Shown in pieces: positions 48,101-60,500 of a DNA stretch of 64,000 bases (within the stretch, counting starts at the first letter, position 1; each line of letters opens with the position of its first letter). Source of the DNA: Musa acuminata AAA Group (taxonomy: Eukaryota > Streptophyta > Magnoliopsida > Zingiberales > Musaceae). A program made the translations under genes and the position numbers. The stretch is from the NCBI RefSeq assembly GCF_036884655.1, contig NC_088339.1, positions 29,907,001 through 29,971,000 on the forward strand, read 5' to 3'. Under the pieces are notes generated by a model. The model saw only the letters and a program-made list of their open reading frames with translations. It was not told where the DNA came from and ran no database searches.

Positions 48101-51100
48101 TTAGGAATATGACTTCCCTACTCAAGGAATACATACAACTTCCATGGAAATATAGCTTTCATATTCTAGGAATACGACTTCTATGTGTGTGATTGTCCAA
48201 CACAATGGATGATTTGGGCTAATCATGAAATGATCTTGATGTTCGATACCTTGTGATCAATAGCTTATTTTCTCTTCTACTCTAAATCAACAAATAAAGA
48301 TTGGCTGGTGTGCAACTCGAACACTTTAATCGAAAGAAAATTCAGTTGTTGGACTACCTAATTAATTAGGTTTAGTGGCACTTGTTAACACAGAAGTGTA
48401 TTCATGCCTTGAATTTGGAGAATTCAAAGTATTCTCATTAATTTTTTAGTTTTCCAATGAATCAAAATTTTATGATATGTTTCATATTAGTTAGGAGATT
48501 AATTTTGAGATAAGTATGAGGCATGTCATATACCATTGAAAAGCTCAATGGGTCAGAAATATAAAACATTAACAAAGTTGAATTTGATGTTTTATAGAGG
48601 AAACTATGTTCCTTTCTCTCTACAAGGGTCATGATGGTTGCTCTATTGGATAATGAAAGAACATTCTTCTCATCTTTTGGATGACTACTTATTATGCTTT
48701 TTAAATTAGTTTTCATTTATTTTGATTTGTAATATAGTGAATAATTAAAGCCTGAGGCGTTGTTCCATGTCTACTACCATATATTCCATGACATATTTTG
48801 CTGCCATATAAACTGAAGTACAGCTTTGGATCTCTTGATGTAGAGTTGCATTTTCAAATTTGTGCATGTTTAGACTTATTGGTTCCTTAATGTTTGGCTT
48901 GTTCCAGTAAATTATTTGTTGACATTAGTTAGTAGTAAGGTCAGGCAGAGTTTGTACTCTGCTAATAGATTTAATATTATTCACCTTGCAGGTAAAGCTA
49001 AATTATCATGGAACAAATATGAGGGTTTTAAAAATCAGTCTACATTTACTTCAGAAGCAGAGGTCAGAAATCAGTTTTGCTTTTTGATTAAGTTACTACC
49101 GAGCTATCCATATCTTGCCATATATCACCTTTATGTTTCTTTTATCAAGGTGCCAATAATGATTCTAGTTGGTTGCCCATACAGAGCCCTTATGATGGTT
49201 GTGAAACCCCAAAGGAGTCTGAATCTCCCCGCTTTAAAGAAATTATGCAGGCGACAAGTGCACCCAGGAAGAAAAATCCTGGAGATGTGAAGAGTTTTTC
49301 ACATGAGCTAAGTTCCACAGGAGTACGACCATTCCCATTTTCAATGCCTCGAAGTACATACAATTTGAAGGTGATAACAGTCTAAATGAAGCTCCTTTCC
49401 GAAGGCTTTTTTTTTTAACATTTTATTAATATAAGATCTGAAACCTTTGGGTAGGATGATTATTATTATTTTATTGTGCTTTGTTCCATACAGGAAGTCT
49501 TGAAAGTTATTCAGATGAAATTTGAGAAAGCAAAGGAAGAGGTGAACTCGGATCTGGCAATTTTTGCTGGTGATTTGGTTAGCATAATGGAGAAAAATCT
49601 AGAAAACCATACTGAGTGGAAGGAAATTTTGGAAGATCTGTTGATACTTGCTCGGAGCTGTTGTGTTATGACACCTGGGGAGTTCTGGCTTCAGTGTGAA
49701 AGCATAGTTCAGGATTTGGATGATCGTCGCCAGGAGCTTCCCTCAGGAATGCTAAAAAAACTTCATACCCACATGCTTTTTATCCTTACTAGATGCACGA
49801 GATTACTACAGTTTCACAAGGAAAGTGGATTTGCCGAGGATGAGATAATTATGTATCCAGGATCTAAGATTGTGCATTCTGCCGAGGTACCATCAGGACC
49901 AACAAAAGATAAGAAATGTACCGAGGCTGAAAAGAACTCCATGGAAGCAGTCATTTCAAGGAAGTCCCATAGTCAAGAGCAACGTAATCTAAAATGGAAA
50001 AGAAGCCAGGAGATGCCAGTCGGCTTCTTCCCACAACTTGATGTTGCAAAGGATGTTCTACCTTCTACTACCAGGGAACGCATAGCTTCTTGGAAGCCTC
50101 TACCTTCTCCTGCAACAAAGAATCAGAAAGAGTCTGGCCTGCTTGCAGATGAATTGACCATTCAGAAAGTTGATTCCATCCACCTGAGTAAAACCTTAAA
50201 TGAAGGTGTAATACTGCCTAATCTTCCTGAGCAAACTAACCTTATTGATGCCTCTGCACATCTATCAGCTCCTTCCAAGCATCAGCACAAAGTTTCATGG
50301 GGCTACTGGCCTGATCAGCAGAGTATTTCTGAAGAAGGTTCAATTATGTGCCGCATCTGTGAGGAGTATGTTCCTACTATGTATGTGGAGGAACACTCAA
50401 AAGTTTGTGCTGTCGCAGATAGGTGTGATCAGAAAGGTTTAAGTGTTGATGAGCGTCTCATCAGAATAGCTGAGACCCTAGAGAAGATGGTGGACTTCTA
50501 CACACAGAAAGATCTCCCTAATGTAACTGGAAGTCCAGATGTTGCCAAAATTTCTAATTCAAGCATGCCTGAAGAATCTGATATTTCATCACCAAAATTT
50601 AGTGATTTGTCACGGCAAGGTTCGGTTGACATGCTTGACTGTCTTCACGAGTCCGAGAATCCTATTTTTCTAGATGACCTAAAAAATCTGTCATCAATGA
50701 CATGCAAGACCCGTTTTGGTCCAAAGTCTGATCAAGGAATGACTACCTCATCAGCAGGAAGCATGACTCCCCGATCGCCTTTAATGACACCAAGGGCTAG
50801 TCATATAGACATGCTTTTGACTGGAAAGAATACACTTCCTGAGAGTGATGATTTTCCACAGGTTGGTATTTCCTAGTTGCATACAAAAGGTTTTATTCTT
50901 CTAAAGTTTTGCACTGCTTACAATTGACTCAATTGACAAGGAATCTATGGAAAAAATCTTTAGATTTATGCTTCTTGCATGCCTTTGTAAAATTAAAATA
51001 CAAATTTAAACACTTGCACATTCACATACAAGTCCGTGTAGTGTTATACTTCATATGTATTCCTTTCCCAGTCTTTGTTAGCAAATCAGCCCTTTTTTGA

Positions 51101-54100
51101 ATCTTTATGACAAGCCATACCTTTTATTGCAATGAGTCTGATGTGTTAGTTCTTATGTGAATTGGCTGATCCCTATAATTTCATTCTAGAAAAAGGTTTC
51201 TTTTTGTGTTTTATAATTTGCAATTGACCAGTTATTATGATTTTTTTTAACTTATATTGCTCAATGTAGATGTAAAGGCTTACATTGTATCCTCTAGAAG
51301 TAAACTTGGCTGATACTCTCTTGGACTTTTACCCTTCATCTTTATATAATATTCTTTCTGAAATCCATCCATGTCTGCAGTTCGTAATCTTTGTCAAAGG
51401 TTTGATATGTCTATTTGCATAGTTTTTCGAATTAATGCCTAATTCGAGAATTGGTATGAAACATTGTAAATTTTGTTGCTACTTCGTGTGCACACATCAA
51501 TCTCTTTCAAGGCAGCCTTAAGCAATGATTAATTGCTACAAATCCTAAATCATAGTTGATTTAAGTGATACCATCTCATTTGTTTGATGCTAAAGTTTGG
51601 TTGTAAAAGCATGATGCTGTTATTGGTTTCTCTAACAGCCTTTTTGAAGATGATTGCTCATTATTGAGCTTGTCGTTCACCACTGATGCTCGATTTTCTC
51701 TGAAATGATGCAGATGATTGAACTTGCTGATATTGCTCGATGTATAGCAAATACTATGTCGGATGAAGAAAGATCCTTGAATTATTTAGTCTCATGTTTA
51801 GAAGATCTACAGGAAGTTATGACTCGTCGGAAGCTTGAGGCACTTACTGTACAGACATTTGGAACCCGTATAGAGAAGCTCCATTGGTGGGTAGATCTAC
51901 TGAATGTGCATGTTATCAGTGTTTTTTCTCTTATATAGTTTTCCTGGAAGTCTAATTTATGCATGCATTTAAGAAAATATACTTCTGGAGGTATTTTTTA
52001 ATTCCATTAAAGCATTCTGTATCTTCTTTGCCCCCTCTTACAGTTATACTGTTTTTTCATCTTTGGCTATGTGCTACCTTATAGCGAGAAGTACTTGCTG
52101 CTTTGTGATTCAATAACTTCACTCGATGCTGAAAAGGTTGAAACTACATGTACCGTTATGGATGAAGAAGAAGATGTAGTTCACAGCTTAAGAGCAAGTC
52201 CTGTTCACCCTACTTCTAAGGATCGAACATCTATAGATGATTTTGAAATTATTAAGCCTATCAGTCGCGGGGCATATGGTCGGGTTTTCTTGGCTAAGAA
52301 AAGAACTACAGGAGATCTTTTTGCAATAAAGGTAATTCATTGATGCCTAAACTCAACTGACATTTATCTCATATCTTTGGCTGTAAAGGTTGTCTATTAT
52401 GGCAAGCATTTTTTTAGTAATTATAATAAATGTAAGCCTTTTTTTTTATTTTTTATCTTCTATCTATGGTTTTTCTTTGTCATCATGTCATATCCATGGC
52501 TGTAAATGGAAATAGTTAAATGACGTACCCCAGACCCAATGTATCAGGAAGTATGGGAAATCATAGGTGTTTGCTATGAAGCTAGATTGTTTTCGTTGCT
52601 GCCTTTTTTCTTATGTAAAAGAATGGCCAATACAACATATTGGGGAAACTCCTGTTTTTCAGACATCTGGAATTAACTAGTCCTTGTTTTCTTCATCACT
52701 TCCGTTCTGATCTTCAATCATCCATTTTGCATATTCTTAAGGTACATAATTACCTGATTGACCATGGAGTGATGAAGTTTTGGCCTAGAAAGTTCAGTAT
52801 TATCTCGTATTATTTTTTTCTCATTTTATTTAATCAAGTGCATCATAATTTTTGTTTCTTTTATTTGAACAAGACTTTCATTTTATACCCAAGAAACATT
52901 ATATTAGTTTCATGGCTGTCATGTTGTGAAAATCTATTTCATTGGCATGTCTTCTTGTTATTTTACCATTTTCCAGGTCCATTTTGGCTTCAAAACATAT
53001 TTAGTATATATTTTTCTAGCCTTTTTTTACATGATCACATTCGAGTATTGACATGTTCTGCTGTGCGATGTATGATGCATTCTCATTAGGGTGGAAAATT
53101 GATTTACTGTTGTTCAGGTTCTAAAAAAGGCAGATATGATCCGCAAAAATGCTGTTGAGAGTATATTGGCTGAACGAGACATTCTAATTACAGTTCGCAA
53201 TCCTTTTGTGGTAAGTGTGTTCTTTTGAAGTTTGTGACCCTATATTAAAGTTTGACTTTTCTCAACTGGATTTTTTTTTGTTGCAAGGTTCGATTTTTTT
53301 ATTCTTTTACTTCTCGGGAGAACTTATATCTTGTGATGGAATACTTGAATGGGGGAGACCTATACTCATTATTAAGAAATTTAGGTTGCTTGGATGAAGA
53401 TGTTGCTCGCATTTACATTGCTGAAGTTGTAAGTATTTCTTAAGAAATCATTTTGCAGTTTTTTGGTTTTATGTGTCTATCCTTGTGAGACTGGAGTCTG
53501 ATCTGGCAGGTTCTTGCATTGGAATACCTACATTCCTTGGGAGTGGTGCATCGTGATTTGAAGCCAGACAATTTACTGATTGCTTATGATGGTCATATCA
53601 AGGTATTGGAAAATAGATACTTAACATGTACTATTGGCAGTTCTGTGGTGACTGATACCCTGTCTTCTTTAGCATATCTAATTTCACTAAATATGAATGT
53701 TTTGATATTTGAAACCTAACATAGAAAATGACCCAAATTGATTTCCGTCATGGGTCGGCAGTTTAAGCATTGATCAACCTATGCTGGTTGGAGCTGCAGT
53801 TTGGTGGTTGATAGTTAGATGAACCATACTTGCATGAGAGTGGGGTCACAAAGGACTATTTTGTTTATGGCATTGCTGTTTGATTTGATGTTTAGATGGT
53901 TAGGCAGCTTTAGAGAAAGAACAACAAAGAGAGAGGTGGAGGACAGCCACCCGATTACCATGGAGTGAAGACTGAATAGTGAGAAAGGAAAAAGAAGTTG
54001 TAACCAAATTGTAGCATAATATATTTTATACAGTTTGAAAGAGTCTGAACTGTCAGAAATGGTGAGCTGGACAATTCAAGCTTTCATGTGGTTGAATCTT

Positions 54101-54478
54101 CTGGTTTCCCAGTTTTGATGAGTTGTGTTGGTTTTATTCAAAGGGTCAGGACCAAGTATCACAGAACCTTACATGTCAGGCCAGCACGTCAATAGGGTCA
54201 ATCCATTTGACAAAGTTGGGTTTGGAGTAGAGTCAAAAAGTGTCAGCCTAATGCACACAAGGTTGCAATTAATTATTATATGTCCTATACGTCACATACC
54301 ATGGTTTTAAAAATTGGTTAGAATGGTCTATATTGACTGGTATTTACTGGTCTTACCAAGAACCAACACCCTTTGCTCGGTTTGGTCTGAAACTAATTGA
54401 TCTTTTATTTTTGAGTTTTGACAACAAGCATCTTTTTTCCACACTCTTTCTAGGTTCTCACCATGCTTCTTTCTCTAC

Positions 54479-54524
<46 letters not shown>

Positions 54525-57500
54525 GTATCTATCTTTCTACCGCATGCCACCTGTTGCTTGTCGTCGCTGTCCTCTGTATTGCATCACCTGCTGTCTCACT
54601 GTCTCTGGTAATCCTCTTCCATTCTCCTCCTACACTGCTCCTTGTCTCCTTCTCCTCTTCTTCTCCTACTCCCTCCTTCTCAGTGCCGACTGGTATGTGC
54701 CTCTATACAATGTGGTGGTGCATTGGTACATATCGGACCATACTAGTCCGGCTGCTGACTGGTGTGGGTTTGGTAGCGAAACTTAAAACTATGGCACACA
54801 CATTCCTCTATTTTGTTTGTATAGGAGGATGAAATTATACAATGAGAATGTTCTCATCAAGACACTTGTTACTATGTTCTTGCAATGAAACGTGCAGTTT
54901 TTCTACATTGTTGCAATGCCTCTTATAAATAGCAATTTTTAAATACATGCTGTTTAAGTTTATGCTGATATCTCATCTTTATCTAAATGTTAACTTATCA
55001 TTGTAGTTCCTTGTATTAAACTTGTCCTTTTAAATCTTCATCGAATTTCATCCCATTTCTATGAAAATTGTGTTTAAGGTTTAAACTCTAAACAATCTTA
55101 GCGTTCCATAACTTGGTGTATCCTTGATTGTCGTAGCTGTGATTATAACATTCTTAAGTATAAACATGTTATACTTGGAGAGGAGGGAGAGAAGTACTGA
55201 GAGACTGGATGGGGCTGGAAGGTGGTGGGCAGGGGTAGGCAGTCCGCCTCCTCTTCCTCATCCTTACACTGGTACAAGCCAGACTTGTACCGGTTCGGCA
55301 AGGACCAGTGCGGCTCTGATATCCAAAACTTCAAACCTTGTATGTAACTATGCATAATGTCCCCAGCCCAGCGAAAAGCCAGGGATGGTATAACACCACA
55401 ATCCTGTAGTTTCCCTATAAAAATACGAGGCCAGAACCAGAACAAATAACTTTCGAAGAATATTTATTACAAAATTCCAGTTCATAATTAATCAATCCAC
55501 AGGACATATATTACATATTTCAAACCATAATCAATTCAAGCACAAGACATTCATACCTGTTCAATAGACTGATTACAGTAGATCAATCCTCCCATCTTCC
55601 TTTCCTCGTTCAAGAGAGGGGCTTCTTCTTTTCTTCTCCTCTTTCTTTCTCCTTTCTCTTCTTCTTCTTTCTTTTCTCTTCTGCCCAATTTCACCTCAAC
55701 CGAAGCCCTTCTCTCGTATAAGGGAGAGGCTGTCACGCGAGAGGAGAGGCATTGGGGAAGAAAACCCTCTTTTTTTTTTTACTTTTTTGCAATTTAGTCC
55801 TTATAATTTCTCTACTTTAATTTACAGTTTACAATCAAGTTCTTTGATAAAAATAGGGATATTACAGTGTGTGTGCTTTGTATTATACTTTCTGCTTGCT
55901 TGTTTTACATACAGAGATACATGGATATGGATATTGATATGCACTGATTTTAGTAATCATAATCATTCGACCCTTTGTTTTCTCTGTATTTTATATAACT
56001 TTGCATATAACCGAACACTTTAACCTTCACTCTTTTGGATACCATTCCCATTGTGCTGATCTATTTTTGATGTGACAGTTGACCGACTTTGGTCTTTCCA
56101 AGGTTGGTCTTATTAACAGTACAGATGATTTATCTGGTCCTGCTGTTAGTGGGACATCATTGTATGGAGAAGATGATACCCATGCGTTTGCATCTGAGCG
56201 ATTGAGTCAGCAAGAACGGCGCAAGAAACGCTCTGCTGTTGGCACACCTGATTATTTAGCACCCGAAATACTTCTAGGAACTGGACATGGTTTGTATGAC
56301 CTTTGCAAATATTTGGTGAAATCATATAATCTTAATTGTTTCTTGCCACTTAGTATTATAATTTCTGCAGGCGCAAGTGCAGATTGGTGGTCAGTTGGTG
56401 TCATTCTCTTTGAGCTCATTGTTGGAATTCCACCTTTCAATGCAGAACATCCGCAGGTCCTTTAAATACTAGATACTTTCTAGTCTTATGATAGCTCAGA
56501 TGTGACAAGAGCAAAAGATAGAATGAGCTTAATTATAAAACATTTTAATATCATTGGTCCACAAACAAGAAATTTCATCACATGGCATCTTGAACCCTCA
56601 CATGGGGGATCTCACATGCAACTGATAATTGTTATTCTGTCTAACTCATTGATCACTTTAGTCCATGTAAAATACTAGTTTCTATTCTCTTTAATCTTTC
56701 ATTGATGGTATGGTACCATTACTTTTAACTAGCAATGTTTCTCTGTATGTAGCTGAGGACTAAATATGAAATGATGATGCAGGATTCTCTTCTGCAACTT
56801 AGAAGCCTAGCATCGGATATATTTTTGTTCTTTGTTTTAGACATATCTTCTTCATTATATATATATTTTTAAATGGGAATCACCAATTTCTCTCTTTTGT
56901 TTGTTTGTGCCTGTAGAAAATTTTTGACAATATTCTGAATCAAAAAATACCTTGGCCTCAAGTACCTGGAGAGATGAGCTTTGAGGCTCAAGATCTTATT
57001 GACAAGTAAGAAATAACCTTTTTGCACTTTTGGATGTGCTAACTGTCATTTATACCTTGTGCATTGGATGGTTGTGGCAATATTCTTTTGGTTGGATAGT
57101 AGCTCTTTTCTGGAACTGCTTAATCTTTATTTCTAATTGCCTTTTTTTTTATATGATATATTTAGGTTCTTTGCCTTGACTTAAATATGTAGCTATCTTA
57201 CCTAGGGGCACACAGCTTCTTGATTTGCCTTTTCTTATCTATTTCTGTGATGCTTGTGGTCTTATTTTCTGTTTTTTGTGAATTATGTTCTGATGATTAA
57301 TGATCAAGGTATTAGATCGGTTTCTACCAACAAGGTTTGCAATCCGATACAGGACAATATGGATGGAATTTACTCATCCAACAGAATACAGGTACACGGA
57401 CCAAAGTGAATCAGGAAGTATGCCTAGTCCTGTACCACCTGGTACAGGATGGCATGGATGGTACGGGTCCTGTGCTAGGCAGTTTCTTTTTGTTTTATCA

Positions 57501-60500
57501 GTCGGCATATCGGCACTCAGTACACTGGTAACTGGCATAGTACCAATAAATGAATTTGCAAACCTTGTTTACCAGTATCATCAAGTACTTGTATTGAAAT
57601 GTATATCTCGGCACCACTACAATACACATTCATTTTTATTTTTTTATTATTTTATCAAATGATATCATCCATTACAGCTCAATCTACCACTCAGGGTACT
57701 GGTACTGAACTAGTACCGTTGGTTACCCAAACCAAAACATAGATTTAAATCCTTGTTAACGATAGTAGTTTAAAAATTCTACAGTCACCATTGACAGTAT
57801 GTCGTAGCAGGAACAAATTTAAAGTCATATTCTGTAACAACATAAAATTCATATTCTGCATAATGGGCACTAGTCCAAGATAAAAATGTCAAATCTCTGT
57901 TGCTTGAGGATTCAGATTTTTTCGCAGTTAGAATGGCTACAATAAAGGAGTCTCAACTCTGGCTGGTTTGATACTTTTCCATAGTTACTATGACATATCC
58001 TATCACATTACAACTCTTTGATGGCGGAATAATTTCATATTGCATCCTCCCTCTCTGGTAGTGGTATTGCCACTTGCCAAACATGTCTGCATAATGGGGA
58101 AGGAAACTGCTCAACTGCTATGCCTAATGCTCCTACTAGCCTCAAGTGTGAATTTCCTGACATTACTGGTAATATCCCATCAGATGATGCCATTATATCT
58201 AATGACAGTATATTTTTAAGATACACCGAATAAACAAAAAACAACAATCATCCACAAAACATGAATCAACGCATTCTTGTGCAGTCATACCATAACGTTA
58301 GTTAGGAAGTCTCTGTACACAATGAGTGAACCATGCAATAAGTTATGCCTAAACGTACAATGTTCTACATGTAACACTAATGTAAATGCATTGCTCAACG
58401 TGCTGGGTGAAACAGCCACATCATCAAGTAATCCTTTTTTAGTTACTAGATTAATTGTTGATATATCAACTCATCAAGTTCATTGCAGTATTAAATTAGT
58501 GAAATAATTGGACTGTTTTCTTTTTTTCATAGAAATTAAAGCAAGCCTTCATTTCTATAGAACCCTAATGGCTCCTGGGCAAAATCCATCCAGATATTGC
58601 TAGTCTATTTGAACTACTCTTGCATTGTGTATGAAACACAGGTTCTGTTTTGTGTTCCAAGCTGAGTTGTGTCTGCAATCCACACATGGACAAAACTATG
58701 CTGCTATTATTTTATAGACTATATTACATTATCAAACTAGTGCAAAAATGCTGCTGCTATACTTTCTATGACAGTTTACAGCATACCTCAATTCTGTATG
58801 ACCTGAACAACTTTAAAGAAAGCTGCCCAACCATGTATGTTAGATCTCTTCTAATTGGTCCTGCGTTATGTACACTGAATTTAGTATAGAGAAAAAATAG
58901 TATTCGAACTAACTTGCACCTGCAACTAAACATAGACAAGGCAGATTGTAAGGGGTTCAATCTATTATTGTTTTGTAGTTCATATCAAACATTTTATCAC
59001 CGTAGTCGTCCTGTAGTACTTATTCATTTCTTGTCTTAAACATAGACAAGGCAGATCATCCTGTCTCTTTCAAAATTGAGTCGTAATGTTGATTTTCTGT
59101 GTCTTTCACTTTCTTGCAGATTATTGACTGAAGATCCTCATCTAAGACTTGGAGCACAAGGTGCACCAGAAGTGAGTTGTGTTTACGAAATTACTATAAT
59201 TATGACAGCTTATATTTCTCTAGTTTATGTATGCTGAATTTGATGCTCTTTATTTTTCCCTAAATCTGCTTTCCCAGGTCAAGCAACATGTGTTTTTCAA
59301 AGATATTAATTGGGACACACTTGCAAGGCAGAAGGTGATACTGATTGCCATCATCCTGTTTGACTTATCATATTCTTGAATTTACTAAGTTTGCCACTTT
59401 TGCAGGCTGCATTTGTTCCTTCATCTGATAGTGCACTTGATACCAGCTACTTCACCAGTCGTTATTCTTGGAACCCATCAGACGAACAGATATACGAAGC
59501 CAGTGAATTTGAGGATTCAAGTGATAATGGAAGCATAAGTGGAAACAGTAGTTGTATAAGCAACCACCATGATGGTGTGGTATGAATCTGTGGCTGTTTT
59601 ACTTTTTTTTTAAATTAGTGGGTTCAAGAAAAAAATGATTTTCTTATTTTTGTTCACTAGTTAGTCTTTCTATAATATTTTATTCTTTTTCAAAATTTTA
59701 TTTTTATTGAAGTATTCAGTAATGCCTTATGTTTCTGATAAATCTTATTTTCTTTGTTCGTAAATTGTAATAAACAGGGTGATGAATGTGGGGGTCTTGC
59801 TGAGTTTGATTCAAATACATCTGTGAATTATTCATTCAGTAACTTCTCATTCAAGGTAATTTAGCTTTATTTTGGCAAAAAATTTCTGTCACAAATAACA
59901 AAAGCAATTTTGGGATTAGTAAAGCTAGTTAGAAATAAAGTAAAGATAAGACGAAGCAATTCCTTATATTCATTATAATAAGATATTCTGAGGAGATATT
60001 CTGCAGTCATGTGGAGCAGCAGGGGCCATAGAAGAATTGGAAAATCGAAGCTGCAGAGACATATAACCTTACAATCCATTGCTAGGATACAACTTAATCA
60101 CTGAAATCCTAAAAAAGATTTATGTAACAGAGAAAAGGAAGCACCACGAATGATCTGTTCCACTTGAATATAGGAGTTAATTGGTTTAGTGGAGACTGAA
60201 TGGAAAGAAAAAGGTTTCTCCAGCCTTAACTATTCATAGGGCTCCAACCTACATCTCTTATGTGCATTAAGATGTGACATTTAAGGCCTCCATCTTAAGG
60301 TTTCAAGGTTTGAGCAGGGCTCTATTTGGTCTTAAATGTGTTGTATAATATTCTTCCTATCTGTTAGCAGAAGCTTTAGAAAATGTGGTCGTGCAACTTA
60401 TCATATTATCATGGTATCTTAACAGGTCATGAGTTTGACTTACAAGTCCCTCATATTTTGTCCCTTTTGTTGGTCTTTCTTCCATATTTCACCATCTATG

